A DNA stretch of 64,000 nt from a virus (IMGVR_UViG_3300040751_004835:27375-91374); one strand, 5' to 3'; positions 34,621 to 44,363 are shown, counted from the stretch's first letter. Program-made: numbers and translations. Notes: generated from the sequence alone by a model not told the origin.

Positions 34621-35604
34621 ATGAAGGAGGACTATTCGCTACCGGAACCGATTTTACAAGAAAATCCTAACAGATTTGTTATATTTCCTATCCAACACCA
34701 GGAGATTTGGGAGATGTACAAAAACCAGGAAGCTTGTATCTGGACAGCAGAAGAAATTGACCTTTCGGCAGATATTGACGATTGGAGAAACAAGTTGAAT
34801 GACAACGAAAGACACTTTATCAAGCATGTGTTGGCATTCTTTGCTGCATCAGACGGTATTGTGAATGAGAACTTAGCTGAAAATTTTGTCAGGGAGGTGC
34901 AATACTCGGAAGCTAAATTCTTCTACGGGTTCCAGATTATGATGGAGAACATCCATTCTGAGACCTACTCACTTCTGATTGATACCTATATTTCTGATCA
35001 AGCTGAGAAGAAAATGCTTTTCAATGCAATTGAAACTATCCCAGCAGTTAAGAAAAAAGCTGAATGGGCTTTAAAGTGGGTTGAATCTGAGCATTTCCAA
35101 GAGAGACTAGTTGCCTTCGCAGCAGTGGAGGGTATATTCTTCTCTGGTTCTTTCTGTTCAATCTTCTGGCTTAAAAAGCGTGGATTGATGCCTGGATTAA
35201 GCTTCTCAAACGAACTTATTTCAAGAGACGAAGGTATGCACTGTGACTTTGCAGTACTCCTACACAACAAATACCTAGCTAATAAGGTATCTGAGGAGAG
35301 AATCAAAGAAATCATTCTCAGTGCACTGGAGATTGAAAAGGAATTTATTACTGAATCTTTGCCTGTTAAGCTAATCGGTATGAACCAAGATCTTATGAAA
35401 CAATACTTAGAGTTTGTTGCTGACAGATTGCTTGTAGATCTTGGATGTCCAAAGGTTTTCAATGCAGAAAACCCATTTGACTTTATGGCAAACATTTCTT
35501 TACAAGGTAAGACCAACTTCTTTGAAAAAAGAGTTGGAGAATACCAAAAAGCTGGAGTGAAAAATTCCTCCGAAAATGCGTTCGATATGGACGTAGACTT
35601 CTAA
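34621..35604 (+). CDS. nrdB: class I ribonucleotide reductase, small subunit
   Basis: 327 aa. Ferritin-like fold with metal ligands: WTAEEIDLS, then [10 protein letters not shown], in which E-x2-H and the radical Tyr four positions later are present, then a further E in [10 protein letters not shown] and E-x2-H in [11 protein letters not shown]. It houses the di-iron/tyrosyl radical that starts NrdA chemistry. The C-terminal tail ([10 protein letters not shown]) is the usual NrdA-docking peptide. Placed directly before nrdA. Confidence 0.95.
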   Translation: MKEDYSLPEPILQENPNRFVIFPIQHQEIWEMYKNQEACIWTAEEIDLSADIDDWRNKLNDNERHFIKHVLAFFAASDGIVNENLAENFVREVQYSEAKFFYGFQIMMENIHSETYSLLIDTYISDQAEKKMLFNAIETIPAVKKKAEWALKWVESEHFQERLVAFAAVEGIFFSGSFCSIFWLKKRGLMPGLSFSNELISRDEGMHCDFAVLLHNKYLANKVSEERIKEIILSALEIEKEFITESLPVKLIGMNQDLMKQYLEFVADRLLVDLGCPKVFNAENPFDFMANISLQGKTNFFEKRVGEYQKAGVKNSSENAFDMDVDF

Positions 35605-35620
35605 AAAAATAAAAGCAAGC

Positions 35621-38095
35621 ATGTACGTAACTAAGAGAGACGGATCCAAAGAAGCGGTTAGATTCGATAAGATTTCTAATCGTGTAAAAAAGATGACTTA
35701 TGGCCTGAACAACGACTTTGTTGATTGGATGGGCATTTCACAAAAAGTAATCGCGGGAATTTATGATGGAATTTCGACCGGGGAGTTAGATAATCTAGCT
35801 GCTGAAACCTCAGCATCACTTATTCCAAGTCACCCAGACCATTCAATTTTGGCAGCAAGAATTGCTATTTCTAGATTGCATAAGTCTACAAAGAAGAAAT
35901 TTTCTGAAACGATTGAGGATTTATATTCCTACATCGACCCAGAAACTAATAAGCCTGCAGGTCTTATTGGTGATGAAACCTACGAGGTAATAATGAAGAA
36001 TAAGAAAAAATTTGATTCTGCCATTATACATGATAGGGATTTCAACTTCGAATACTTTGGATTCAAAACGCTTGAAAAAAGTTACCTCCTTAAAATGCAT
36101 GGAATGCCAGCAGAAACCCCACAACATATGTACATGCGTGTTGCGGTAGGTATCTGGGGAGATGATATTAAAAATGCTCTCAAAACATATGAGCTTCTCT
36201 CAACTCATATGATGACACATGCAACTCCAACGCTATTTAATTCCGGTACTAAAAAACCACAGCTATCTTCCTGTTTCCTTTTAACTATGCAGGAAGATTC
36301 TATTCCTGGAATCTACAAGACTCTTTCTGATGTTGCTATGATTTCTCAGAATGCTGGTGGTATTGGTCTTGCTATCCACAACGTAAGATCAACCGGTTCT
36401 TATATCAGAGGTACAAACGGTAAATCAAACGGTATTGTACCTATGCTTAAAGTATTCAACGAAACTGCAAGATATGTTGACCAAGGTGGCGGTAAAAGAA
36501 AAGGATCTTTTGCTATCTACTTAGAGCCATGGCACGCTGATGTTGAAGATTTCTTAGATCTAAGAAAGAACACAGGTAAGGAAGAAAGAAGAGCTAGAGA
36601 CCTGTTCCTTGCTCTTTGGGTTTCTGATCTATTCATGGAAAGGGTAGAAAAAGATGAAATGTGGTCTTTGTTCTCTCCTTCTGAGGTACCTGGACTTCAT
36701 GAAGTTTATGGACAGAAGTTCAATGAAATGTACATAGCAGCTGAAGAGGCTGGGAAAGCAAAGAAAACTATTAAAGCAAGGGAACTTTGGGGAAAGATTA
36801 TAGAGTCTCAAATTGAAACCGGAACTCCTTATATCCTTTACAAAGACTCTGCTAACAGGAAGTCAAACCAGCAGAATTTAGGGACCATCAAATCTTCGAA
36901 TTTATGCTGTGAGATTATCGAATACACAGACAAGGATGAACAAGCAGTTTGTAATTTGGCCTCCATCCCGGTTAACAAGTTCTTAAAATCTACAGATGCA
37001 AGAACATCAAAGATTACCAGAGGAAAATGTGAGGTTGATCATGACTACTTATATGAAGTATCATATCAAACTGCTGTAAATCTGAATCGGGTAATTGATG
37101 TAAACTTCTACCCTACTGTTGAGACTAAAAGATCCAACATGAGACATCGTCCGATTGGTATTGGAATTCAGGGTTTAGCGGATCTTTATGCAACCATGGG
37201 TATTCCATTTACTTCTGATGAGGCAAGGAAAATTAACTCCGAACTATTTGAGACGATCTACTTCGCATCAATGACAGCTTCTAAAGATCTAGCTAAGAAA
37301 TTTGGAGCTTATGAAACTTTTGAAGGATCTCCATTAAGTGAGGGTAAATTCCAATATAACTTATGGCAGGTAAATGACGAGGATCTCTCGGGAAGATGGG
37401 ATTGGAAAAAACTCAGAAAGGATGTTATGAAGCATGGAGTTAGAAACTCTCTTCTTATTGCTCCTATGCCAACAGCTTCGACAGCACAAATTATGGGTAA
37501 CAACGAAGCTTTTGAGCCCTTTACATCTAATATCTACACTAGGAGAACTCTAAGTGGCGAATATGTGATTATTAATAAGCACCTAGTTGGAGATCTAATT
37601 TCATTGGGACTTTGGAATGAGGATATGAAGAATATGATTATCATCCATAAAGGATCGGTACAAAATATTCCAAATATCCCTGATGACATCAAGGAGATCT
37701 ACAAAACAGTTTGGGAGATCAAGCAGAAGGATCTTATCGAAATGTCTGCTGATCGTGGTAAATTCATTTGCCAATCACAATCTCTAAACCTATTTATAGA
37801 GGGAGTTAATGCTGCCAAACTTACTGCAGCTCATTTCCATTCTTGGAAATTAGGTCTTAAAACTGGTATGTATTACCTAAGAACAAAAGCTGCAGTAGAT
37901 GCTCTTTCAGGTCTTGGTATTGACACGAGCAAATACAAAAAGGTAGAAGAAACTGCTCCAGCACCAAAACAAGTTGTTGTAGAACCTCAACCTAGAGTAG
38001 CAAACGAAGATCTCAAAGCTTTGGCAGAACAAACTATGAACGATCTTTCTTGTAGCTTGGACAATCCAGATGATTGTTTGTCTTGTGGTTCTTAA
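35621..38095 (+). CDS. nrdA: class I ribonucleotide reductase, large subunit
   Basis: 824 aa. N-terminal ATP-cone (YVTKRDGSKEAVRFDKISNR), redox Cys in LSSCFLL, catalytic site SSNLCCEIIEY (N, C, E), later AVCNLASIPVN, the finger PMPTASTAQIMGNNEAFEP, and a C-terminal CLSCGS Cys pair that is re-reduced by thioredoxin (a thioredoxin gene is at 59230). Slightly longer than E. coli NrdA (761 aa). Makes dNTPs for phage replication. No intein or intron seen. Confidence 0.95.
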   Translation: MYVTKRDGSKEAVRFDKISNRVKKMTYGLNNDFVDWMGISQKVIAGIYDGISTGELDNLAAETSASLIPSHPDHSILAARIAISRLHKSTKKKFSETIEDLYSYIDPETNKPAGLIGDETYEVIMKNKKKFDSAIIHDRDFNFEYFGFKTLEKSYLLKMHGMPAETPQHMYMRVAVGIWGDDIKNALKTYELLSTHMMTHATPTLFNSGTKKPQLSSCFLLTMQEDSIPGIYKTLSDVAMISQNAGGIGLAIHNVRSTGSYIRGTNGKSNGIVPMLKVFNETARYVDQGGGKRKGSFAIYLEPWHADVEDFLDLRKNTGKEERRARDLFLALWVSDLFMERVEKDEMWSLFSPSEVPGLHEVYGQKFNEMYIAAEEAGKAKKTIKARELWGKIIESQIETGTPYILYKDSANRKSNQQNLGTIKSSNLCCEIIEYTDKDEQAVCNLASIPVNKFLKSTDARTSKITRGKCEVDHDYLYEVSYQTAVNLNRVIDVNFYPTVETKRSNMRHRPIGIGIQGLADLYATMGIPFTSDEARKINSELFETIYFASMTASKDLAKKFGAYETFEGSPLSEGKFQYNLWQVNDEDLSGRWDWKKLRKDVMKHGVRNSLLIAPMPTASTAQIMGNNEAFEPFTSNIYTRRTLSGEYVIINKHLVGDLISLGLWNEDMKNMIIIHKGSVQNIPNIPDDIKEIYKTVWEIKQKDLIEMSADRGKFICQSQSLNLFIEGVNAAKLTAAHFHSWKLGLKTGMYYLRTKAAVDALSGLGIDTSKYKKVEETAPAPKQVVVEPQPRVANEDLKALAEQTMNDLSCSLDNPDDCLSCGS

Positions 38096-38109
38096 ATAAA
38101 TATACTACA

Positions 38110-38769
38110 ATGGAGAAGGTACGTAATTTTGAAAATTTTATTGCTATAAACGAAAGAGTTATCCCGGATAAACAAGGAGAGATCCTTGTTATTCTGGGAC
38201 CTCCGGGATCTGGTAAAGGAACTCTATCAAAGAAACTTGTTGATAGGAACAAATTTACCCATATTTCTACGGGAGAGCTTATTAGAAATTCTGATGATAA
38301 GGAATTGAAGAAAACCGTGGAGAAAGGGGATTTCATACCTGATCGGGTTATGGTGAGGATGTTAAGAAAGGCACTAGGAAAGGCTGATTTGGAGAACGGG
38401 ATTATCATTGATGGATTTCCAAGAAACGTTAAACAGGCTAAGCTACTTGATTCCCTTCTTGGAAAGTTAGGTGTGGGTTTGAACCATGTGATCTATCTAG
38501 ATTTGGAAGAGGAAAAAGCCAAAGATAGAATCATGAAAAGAGCCGAGAAAGAAGATCGTGCTGACGATAAGGATCCAGAAATCATATCCAAGAGATTCAA
38601 GGAATATAAGGAGAAAACTTTACCCTTAGTCAAGAAGTATAAAAAAAGCAGAAAGCTTGTTAAGGTAGATGCTTCTAAAAAAATAGAAAGGGTCTACAAA
38701 CAATTGCTTGACAAAATCGGGATTAGTTACAAACCTCAGGATGAAGAAGGGAAAGAAAAAGCTTCCTGA
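38110..38769 (+). CDS. adk: adenylate kinase with N-terminal capsid-targeting-like tag
   Basis: 219 aa from the ATG at 38110. Residues 1-15 (MEKVRNFENFIAINE) are the tag; NFENFIAINE is close to TYQEFIAE of T4 internal proteins, and the predicted cut is after INE. The rest is a complete short-LID adenylate kinase: P-loop GPPGSGKGT, THISTGELIR, DGFPRNVKQA, and LID region around RIMKRAEKEDRADD. Converts AMP + ATP to 2 ADP. Following nrdA it could simply serve nucleotide pools, but the tag suggests it is carried in the virion. A TAAATATAC sequence lies just upstream. Confidence 0.88.
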   Translation: MEKVRNFENFIAINERVIPDKQGEILVILGPPGSGKGTLSKKLVDRNKFTHISTGELIRNSDDKELKKTVEKGDFIPDRVMVRMLRKALGKADLENGIIIDGFPRNVKQAKLLDSLLGKLGVGLNHVIYLDLEEEKAKDRIMKRAEKEDRADDKDPEIISKRFKEYKEKTLPLVKKYKKSRKLVKVDASKKIERVYKQLLDKIGISYKPQDEEGKEKAS

Positions 38770-39160
38770 TAATATTGTTTATAGCGAAGATAGTGGTAAG
38801 TATGATGCCTTCCTCAAGCCATATGCAACCTCAATATCTTCCCCTAAGATAGATGTTTCTGGTTTAGCGCTATTCAAACAGCGTGCTGCAATACACTCAA
38901 ATCACAAATTTGGTAAAAGAGCTGAGGAGATCAAAGAACAAATCTCGGACCTTCTCCAGGAATTTGAAGACAACGAGCTTGTTTGGAATTCTACAATGTC
39001 TTTTGAAGCACATATCGGGACAGAGATATATCTATATGAAAATTCAAAGGGAGAAACTTTTGCAAGTCTTATTTCTCCTGAGGAATGGAATAACAAATTC
39101 CCATTCTTCGGTAGGTTTAAATTAGACACAGATTTTTCCTGGAAAAGGATAAGAGATTAA
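38741..39160 (+). CDS. DUF2452-like protein
   Basis: 139 aa from the ATG at 38741 (an earlier start at 38708 adds 11 residues). It matches the layout of DUF2452 proteins I associate with Bacteroidota: LKPYATSISSPKIDV, a helix, then SFEAHIGTEIYLYENSKG and SLISPEEWN. Function unknown. The overlap with adk suggests co-expression. Confidence 0.6.
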   Translation: MKKGKKKLPDNIVYSEDSGKYDAFLKPYATSISSPKIDVSGLALFKQRAAIHSNHKFGKRAEEIKEQISDLLQEFEDNELVWNSTMSFEAHIGTEIYLYENSKGETFASLISPEEWNNKFPFFGRFKLDTDFSWKRIRD

Positions 39161-39162
39161 AA

Positions 39163-39864
39163 ATGAGTATTCATCAAGATAAATTGGTAGATGATTTTCT
39201 AGCAAAGATTGAATCTGAGCTAGAGCATAAGAAAAAACTAAACCTCTCCGAGAAGGAGCAATTAGAAACAATTATTGAGGTCATCACAAACTACCTCAGG
39301 TATTTTGCTGAGGTTGATGTAAAAGAGCCTAAATTAATTAGAGGAAAACATCCCCATGTAATAATTGATGCACCAAAAACTGATGTAGAGGATCTCATAT
39401 CTGCTGTTGAAAAACTTTTCATGGAGCTCGGAATTCGTTTCAAGAGACACAGATTCCAAGGATCACTATCTCTGCTATCCGCAAAAAATAACACAGTCCC
39501 TGGACTTGTTTACGGTAGGGGATATTTTTTGGTTACACCATCTACTAAATTTAAGACAACCGGATCTACACTTAGAATTGAATGTTTAAGAGAAAATCAG
39601 GTAGTAAAGGTACTTGATGGTAAATTAGACAATCTCACTCTGGTTTATTGGAATGGTCGAGGAATGAGTAGAATGGCTTTTGACCCCGTCTGTGAAGATG
39701 AAAAGAAAAAAGCTATTGAATACCCGGACGATCAAACGGGTTTTGTAACCCTAGATCTTGTTGCTAGAAAAAAGGAAAAAAACATCAAGGCGGTTGGCGA
39801 TTTCACACTTACCCTTAATGATGAACTGATTCTCGAAAGAATTACCTCATTAGCTCGAGGATAA
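39163..39864 (+). CDS. hypothetical protein
   Basis: 233 aa, 2 nt after the DUF2452-like gene. Helical N-terminus (FLAKIESELEHKKKLNLSEK), then mixed alpha/beta with a Gly-rich segment VPGLVYGRGYFLVTPSTKF and WNGRGMSRMAFDP. No catalytic motif or family recognised; its place at the end of the nucleotide block gives no clear hint. Confidence 0.5.
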   Translation: MSIHQDKLVDDFLAKIESELEHKKKLNLSEKEQLETIIEVITNYLRYFAEVDVKEPKLIRGKHPHVIIDAPKTDVEDLISAVEKLFMELGIRFKRHRFQGSLSLLSAKNNTVPGLVYGRGYFLVTPSTKFKTTGSTLRIECLRENQVVKVLDGKLDNLTLVYWNGRGMSRMAFDPVCEDEKKKAIEYPDDQTGFVTLDLVARKKEKNIKAVGDFTLTLNDELILERITSLARG

Positions 39865-39887
39865 GGTGAAATTTTTCTAATTATTGG

Positions 39888-39897
39888 GATATAAATA
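39888..39897 (+). promoter_or_regulatory. putative late promoter with exact TATAAATA
   Basis: GATATAAATA; the T4 late consensus TATAAATA is exact at 39890-39897. 32 nt before the glycosyltransferase start. Confidence 0.52.
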
Positions 39898-39919
39898 GAA
39901 ACGACAATATTTAGTTTCT

Positions 39920-41182
39920 ATGGCTTCCAAGACCAAAAAGAAAAGGGCAAAAAAATCTACTACCCCCAGTAAATCAAAATCTTCAAACCAGCAGGTTGAT
40001 TTAACAAAGCAAGACATTTCACTTTGTCTTGTTATGATTGTAAAGGATGAGGAGGACACTATTAGGAGGTGTCTCACTCAAGTTTCTCCTTACATTTCCT
40101 ATTATGTCATAGTTGATACTGGATCCTCTGATAATACTATCCAGGAGATTAATTCTACTATGGAAGAACTCGGTATTGACGGGGAGGTTCACGAAAGACC
40201 TTGGGTAAATTTTGAGGTAAACAGAACAGAAAGTTTACAGCTTGCTAAGGGAAAATGTGATTATAGGTGGATAATCGATGCAGACGATACATTTAGAGTA
40301 GCAAATCCTGAGGTAAATCCTTTTAGCAATTTACCAAAAGAGAAGGTTGATTGCTTACAGATTCTTTATAAGCTCAACAACCTTCAATATCATAGGGCTC
40401 AAATTGTAAGATCTGACCAGGATTGGGTTTATAAGGGGGTACTCCATGAATATTTGGAATTACCTGGGAAGGAACCTTTGATTCAATACCAGATCCCTAG
40501 AGATAAATGTTACGTTGATGCCGACATCAGCCCGCTTAAAAGGGCAAATACACTTGAAGAGAAATATGCGAATGATGCTAATATTCTCGAAAAAGCACTT
40601 GAGGATGAGCCTACAAATACAAGGTATATGTTCTATTTAGCACAAAGCTATAGGGATTCAAACCAGAAAGTGAAGGCGATCGATGCTTACGAAAAAAGGA
40701 TTGAAGCAGGTGGATGGGAAGAAGAGGTATACTATTCAATGTATATGATCGGAAAAATCAAAGAGCAGTTAGGAAGACACCCAGATGAGGTTATACAAGC
40801 TTATTCTAGAGCATGGGAATATAGGCCAGAAAGACTTGAAGCTGTTTTCCATGCAATGAGAAAACTCAGAGAGAGGGGAAGATGGGTAATGTCGTTTACC
40901 TATGGCAACATGGCAGTCAAAAATCCGGGAACTTCTGATATACTATTCGTTGAGCCAGAGGTTTGGCAGTGGAGACTTTTGGATGAATATGCTTTAGCAG
41001 CTTTCCACACTGGAAATCCAGAGCTAGCATTCGAAAAAATAGATGCGGTTGTTAGAGAGGAATTCTTCTCATCCCTCCCACCAAACGAGAAAGATAGGAT
41101 GCTCAAAAACCTAGACCATTATAGAAATGCTGCAGCACAAAAGGCAGAAGCTATAAAATCAAGAGAAGCCGTTAAACAATAA
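39920..41182 (+). CDS. family 2 glycosyltransferase with C-terminal TPR-like region
   Basis: 420 aa. The basic leader KTKKKRAKKSTTPSKSKSSN is followed by a GT-A fold: LCLVMIVKDEEDTIRRCL, VIVDTGSSDNTI, and the DxD-type site WIIDADDTF. After residue ~230 there are helical repeats (YMFYLAQSYRDSNQKVKAID) of TPR type. Such two-part enzymes transfer sugars to protein or surface glycans. The next gene encodes a carbamoyltransferase, and the upstream promoter is late-type, so virion decoration is a reasonable inference. Confidence 0.8.
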   Translation: MASKTKKKRAKKSTTPSKSKSSNQQVDLTKQDISLCLVMIVKDEEDTIRRCLTQVSPYISYYVIVDTGSSDNTIQEINSTMEELGIDGEVHERPWVNFEVNRTESLQLAKGKCDYRWIIDADDTFRVANPEVNPFSNLPKEKVDCLQILYKLNNLQYHRAQIVRSDQDWVYKGVLHEYLELPGKEPLIQYQIPRDKCYVDADISPLKRANTLEEKYANDANILEKALEDEPTNTRYMFYLAQSYRDSNQKVKAIDAYEKRIEAGGWEEEVYYSMYMIGKIKEQLGRHPDEVIQAYSRAWEYRPERLEAVFHAMRKLRERGRWVMSFTYGNMAVKNPGTSDILFVEPEVWQWRLLDEYALAAFHTGNPELAFEKIDAVVREEFFSSLPPNEKDRMLKNLDHYRNAAAQKAEAIKSREAVKQ

Positions 41183-41191
41183 ATATTTAGG

Positions 41192-42946
41192 ATGGCAAAA
41201 ATTCTTTCCATATCTGCAATTGCACACGATTGTGGTGTAGCTCTAATAGAGGACGGGATTGTAAAATACGCTTTTGATGAAGAAAGATTTCGAAGGGTAA
41301 AGGGGATTTTTATACAGTTTTTATTCCCAGATCTCTCCTTGCAAGCCTTAGAAAAAGAAACAGGTATAACGCCATTTGATGATGATGTGATTGTTGTTAT
41401 GTCAAAGTCTGTTCTGTGTGGACTTGATTATATCGAAAAAATTCTTGACGTCAAGGACATTTATCTTTTCGACCACCACTATGCTCATGCATGTACCGCA
41501 TATTACTTATCTGGTTTTTCAGAGGAAACCCTAGTGTTGACTTATGATGCTGGGGATAGTAATGGCATTCATGAATCTGTTTTGACAAAAGAGGTTCTTC
41601 AAAAGATCTACGAACAAAAACTACCTTTCCGCAAAACAGAGATCCCTGAGGAGGATTTTATAAAATTAGCTAGAGGAGAAGTAGACAGGGAAACGAAATT
41701 TTTCCCATATCAGGTGATGATGTATCCAGATAGTTGGTGGAAATCTGAAGATCATATAAAGAATAGGAACAACTGCTCTGTTTACATTGGAAATGGTTCT
41801 AAGCTCACCAACGAGCTGGAATACAGAAACTTTGATTCGATTGCTTCACTGTGGGATGCTTTTTGTCTCTTGAATAATATGTTTGGTGGTAAAGACGAGG
41901 GTAAAATTGTAGGTATGGCTTCTCAGGGTTCATTTAATACTGAGATCAATGAAGCCATCGGACATTTTTTTGATTTTAATGAGGGTTTCTTTTGGGAACA
42001 CTATTGGGATGTTAGAGACTATTTTGAATCCTTGGATCTTAAGAACAGGAAGATCCAAATGGATGCTTCCTTCATGCTGCAATACCTAACAGAAAAATAT
42101 TTTCTTGAAGCCATCGGGTATTTGAAGCAAAAATTTCCTTCTTGTAAAAAATTAGCATTAGCCGGGGGTTTATTCTCAAATGTCAAGCTGAACCAAAAGA
42201 TAAATGAGCTTTCTGAATTTGATGAGATCTTTATTGCCCCTGGAATGGGAGATGGAGGATTAGCGATCGGTGCTGCAATAGCTAAGGCCAATGAACTTGG
42301 TGAATTTGATGTACAGACTATTGATAATGTTTTCTGGGGGAATAAAACGGATACTAACTTTATTCATCCTGGGGTTGAAGAGACCGAGTTAAATTACAGC
42401 CAGATAGCTTCGGAATTGTCTGAGGGTAAGGTAGTTGGGATTTTTTCTAACAGAAGGGAATGGGGTCCAAGAGCTTTGGGTGGAACCTCTATTATGTTTG
42501 ACCCCCGTAGAGAAGATGCCCAAGAATATGTGAATAGAAGGCTCAATCGTAATGAAGTTATGCCATTTGCTCCAGTAGTTATGGATGGATTTGAATCAGT
42601 CCCCTTCTACTGCTACAAATCTAAATATGCTTCCCAATTTATGACCATCTGTTATCCGGTAAAAGAGGAATGGGTGAATAAAATCCCTGGGGTTATAAAT
42701 AGGTTTGATAACACCTCAAGGATTCAAATTGCTAAAAAAGATAACAAACCTTTCTTCCCTATACTAGAGGCTTTTAAAGAAATTACCGGAGTTCCGGTGT
42801 TGATGAATACCTCTTTTAATGTTCATGGTGAACCAATTATTAACGAAACTGAACAAGCAATGAAACACCTAGTGAATGGTGTAGTTGATATTTTGGTTGT
42901 TGATGATAAAGTTTACAGGAAAAAAACTTCCGTCTTTGATATCTAA
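41192..42946 (+). CDS. carbamoyltransferase (NodU/CmcH/TobZ family)
   Basis: 584 aa, full length. The N-terminal Kae1-like domain has ISAIAHDCGVALIEDG and the metal-binding DHHYAHACTAYYLSG; LTYDAGDSNG binds nucleotide. The C-terminal YrdC-like domain holds NRREWGPRALGGTSIMFDPR and PFAPVVM. These enzymes make carbamoyl-adenylate from carbamoyl phosphate and ATP and place the carbamoyl group on a hydroxyl of a sugar or other acceptor. Directly after a glycosyltransferase, so a carbamoylated sugar on fibres or DNA is possible; the acceptor is unknown. Confidence 0.9.
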   Translation: MAKILSISAIAHDCGVALIEDGIVKYAFDEERFRRVKGIFIQFLFPDLSLQALEKETGITPFDDDVIVVMSKSVLCGLDYIEKILDVKDIYLFDHHYAHACTAYYLSGFSEETLVLTYDAGDSNGIHESVLTKEVLQKIYEQKLPFRKTEIPEEDFIKLARGEVDRETKFFPYQVMMYPDSWWKSEDHIKNRNNCSVYIGNGSKLTNELEYRNFDSIASLWDAFCLLNNMFGGKDEGKIVGMASQGSFNTEINEAIGHFFDFNEGFFWEHYWDVRDYFESLDLKNRKIQMDASFMLQYLTEKYFLEAIGYLKQKFPSCKKLALAGGLFSNVKLNQKINELSEFDEIFIAPGMGDGGLAIGAAIAKANELGEFDVQTIDNVFWGNKTDTNFIHPGVEETELNYSQIASELSEGKVVGIFSNRREWGPRALGGTSIMFDPRREDAQEYVNRRLNRNEVMPFAPVVMDGFESVPFYCYKSKYASQFMTICYPVKEEWVNKIPGVINRFDNTSRIQIAKKDNKPFFPILEAFKEITGVPVLMNTSFNVHGEPIINETEQAMKHLVNGVVDILVVDDKVYRKKTSVFDI

Positions 42947-42948
42947 TA

Positions 42949-42958
42949 GATATATAAA
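42949..42958 (+). promoter_or_regulatory. GATATATAAA element close to start
   Basis: GATATATAAA only 12 nt before the ATG at 42961. If it is a promoter, the mRNA leader would be very short or absent. Confidence 0.35.
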
Positions 42959-42960
42959 GT

Positions 42961-43518
42961 ATGAAACTAAGGAGCTTTACATCCTATACATCTCACAATA
43001 TAAGTGAATCTTTAAAGTACCATTTAGAGAAGGGCCTTTCCTTAATGGAGAGTGTTTATAGGATTGAATCTGATTCGTGGTTAGATCTAATCAATGAATC
43101 TAGAATTCTTTGGTTGAATGAGGAGATTGATCTTGAACTAGATGATGTTTTTCTGATAAGTACAGATGCTGGTGAGAAAGCTAAGTATGCTGGTGAAGAT
43201 GTAATACTTGACGTTCCTTTTGAACTTAACGAAGAAGAGTATCAGGGTAGACAAGTAAAGCTAAACAAGCCTTTTAGAACCCCAGGGGAAACTAGAAAAT
43301 TTGCAGTATACACTAAGAATGGTGAGGGCAAGGTTGTCAAGGTAAGGTTTGGACAGCCGGGACAAAGGATTAAAAACGATGACAAGAAAGCTTCAAAGTC
43401 GTTTAGAGCTAGACATAGATGTACCGAGCCAGGACCAAAATGGAAACCAAGATATTGGTCTTGCAATGTTCACAGGTATCACAAGCTTTTGGGTCTTAAA
43501 TCTAACAACCCTTGGTAA
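42961..43518 (+). CDS. DUF5872-like phage protein
   Basis: 185 aa. N-terminus MKLRSFTSYTSHNISESLKY is a diverged tag (RSFTSY, then ISES), followed by helices and a second LINE site. The C-terminal domain is the recognisable part: KFAVYTKNGEGKVVKVRFG, then SFRARHRCTEPGPKWKPRYW and SC. It matches a family common in T4-type and marine phages (DUF5872 from memory). The conserved H, C and R suggest metal or nucleic-acid binding; a head or core role is suspected. Confidence 0.6.
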   Translation: MKLRSFTSYTSHNISESLKYHLEKGLSLMESVYRIESDSWLDLINESRILWLNEEIDLELDDVFLISTDAGEKAKYAGEDVILDVPFELNEEEYQGRQVKLNKPFRTPGETRKFAVYTKNGEGKVVKVRFGQPGQRIKNDDKKASKSFRARHRCTEPGPKWKPRYWSCNVHRYHKLLGLKSNNPW

Positions 43519-43793
43519 ACCCATTTTCTGAGGAGAGAATATCAAGCACAGAATTTATAAGATGCTTTGATCAGGACTTAGATCCAGCAGAATTAAAGTG
43601 GCACCAGGACTGGGAAGACCGAACTATCCAGTTTTTGGAATCTAATGATTGGATGTTCCAGTTTGATAACGAGCTTCCGATTAAGTGCATTGGTGAGATA
43701 ACAATTAAATCAGGGACTTGGCACCGGGTAATTAAAGGAAGTGGTAGTTTAAGAGTGAAGATTACTAAACATCCTTTCTCCGAAGATATATAA
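43512..43793 (+). CDS. small conserved-type phage protein
   Basis: 93 aa from a TTG at 43512, overlapping the previous stop. WHQDWEDRTIQFLESNDWMF and SGTWHRVIKGSGSLRVKI give a small beta-type, perhaps cupin-like protein. Its last codons (D-I-stop) are part of the GATATATAA element for the next gene. Start codon uncertain. Confidence 0.5.
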   Translation: MVNPFSEERISSTEFIRCFDQDLDPAELKWHQDWEDRTIQFLESNDWMFQFDNELPIKCIGEITIKSGTWHRVIKGSGSLRVKITKHPFSEDI

Positions 43794-43794
43794 A
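43785..43794 (+). promoter_or_regulatory. putative late promoter overlapping a stop codon
   Basis: GATATATAAA, 27 nt before the ATG at 43812. Its GAT-ATA-TAA is read as Asp-Ile-stop by the upstream gene. Confidence 0.5.
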
Positions 43795-43811
43795 CAAAGA
43801 AATTTTTCGAG

Positions 43812-44342
43812 ATGAACAATTTAAAATTATATGAGGAGTTTACTAATTCAATCTACGAAGGAGTGACTCCGGTTTATGACGAGTCTAAGTTTAGAAAGAA
43901 TGTAAACATTAGGCCTGAAATGGAACTTAAATATTCTGAAGTAATTCCAGCATTAAGGGATTTACTGGCACAAAAGGAGGCTGGACAGATTGAAAGTATT
44001 ACAGCCATTGCAGAAGTACCAACACAAGGTAAGGGTGCTCCTGATTATGTGAAGGATGTTATCGACCAGGAAAGAGAAAGGTTAGCAAGACAGTACAAAT
44101 CTACGATTGGTAAATCTATTGATAGTGACACGGATGCCGAAGATTTTGATTTTGATCTAAACAGGTTTGGAGATAAAAGAACCATCTTCTTTGATTCTGA
44201 GTTTATTGTTGACCGTGTAGAAACCATCGAGGGCAAAGATTATGTTATAGGGATTCCGGTTTCTTTAAAGGATAAGGGATACGAAGCAAAAATTCTACCG
44301 ATTAAAATTGAGGAGATTTACTTTGAGCCAGCTGGTGAGTAA
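43812..44342 (+). CDS. late protein with N-terminal tag-like sequence
   Basis: 176 aa. Tag MNNLKLYEEFTNSIYEG: Y-x-E-F like T4 TYQEF, with an IYE cleavage site. The body is acidic and mixed alpha/beta (YSEVIPALRDLLAQKEAGQI; DTDAEDFDFDLNRFGD), with a C-terminal beta part. No enzyme motif. A strong terminator follows. Packaged protein by inference. Confidence 0.55.
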   Translation: MNNLKLYEEFTNSIYEGVTPVYDESKFRKNVNIRPEMELKYSEVIPALRDLLAQKEAGQIESITAIAEVPTQGKGAPDYVKDVIDQERERLARQYKSTIGKSIDSDTDAEDFDFDLNRFGDKRTIFFDSEFIVDRVETIEGKDYVIGIPVSLKDKGYEAKILPIKIEEIYFEPAGE

Positions 44343-44363
44343 TCTACAATCAAACGATATACA

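Noticed and set aside
34998-35516. 172-codon open frame on the reverse strand inside nrdB
   Set aside because: Lies entirely opposite a certain gene, Ser/Ile-rich as expected of antisense frames, no homologous features or start signal.
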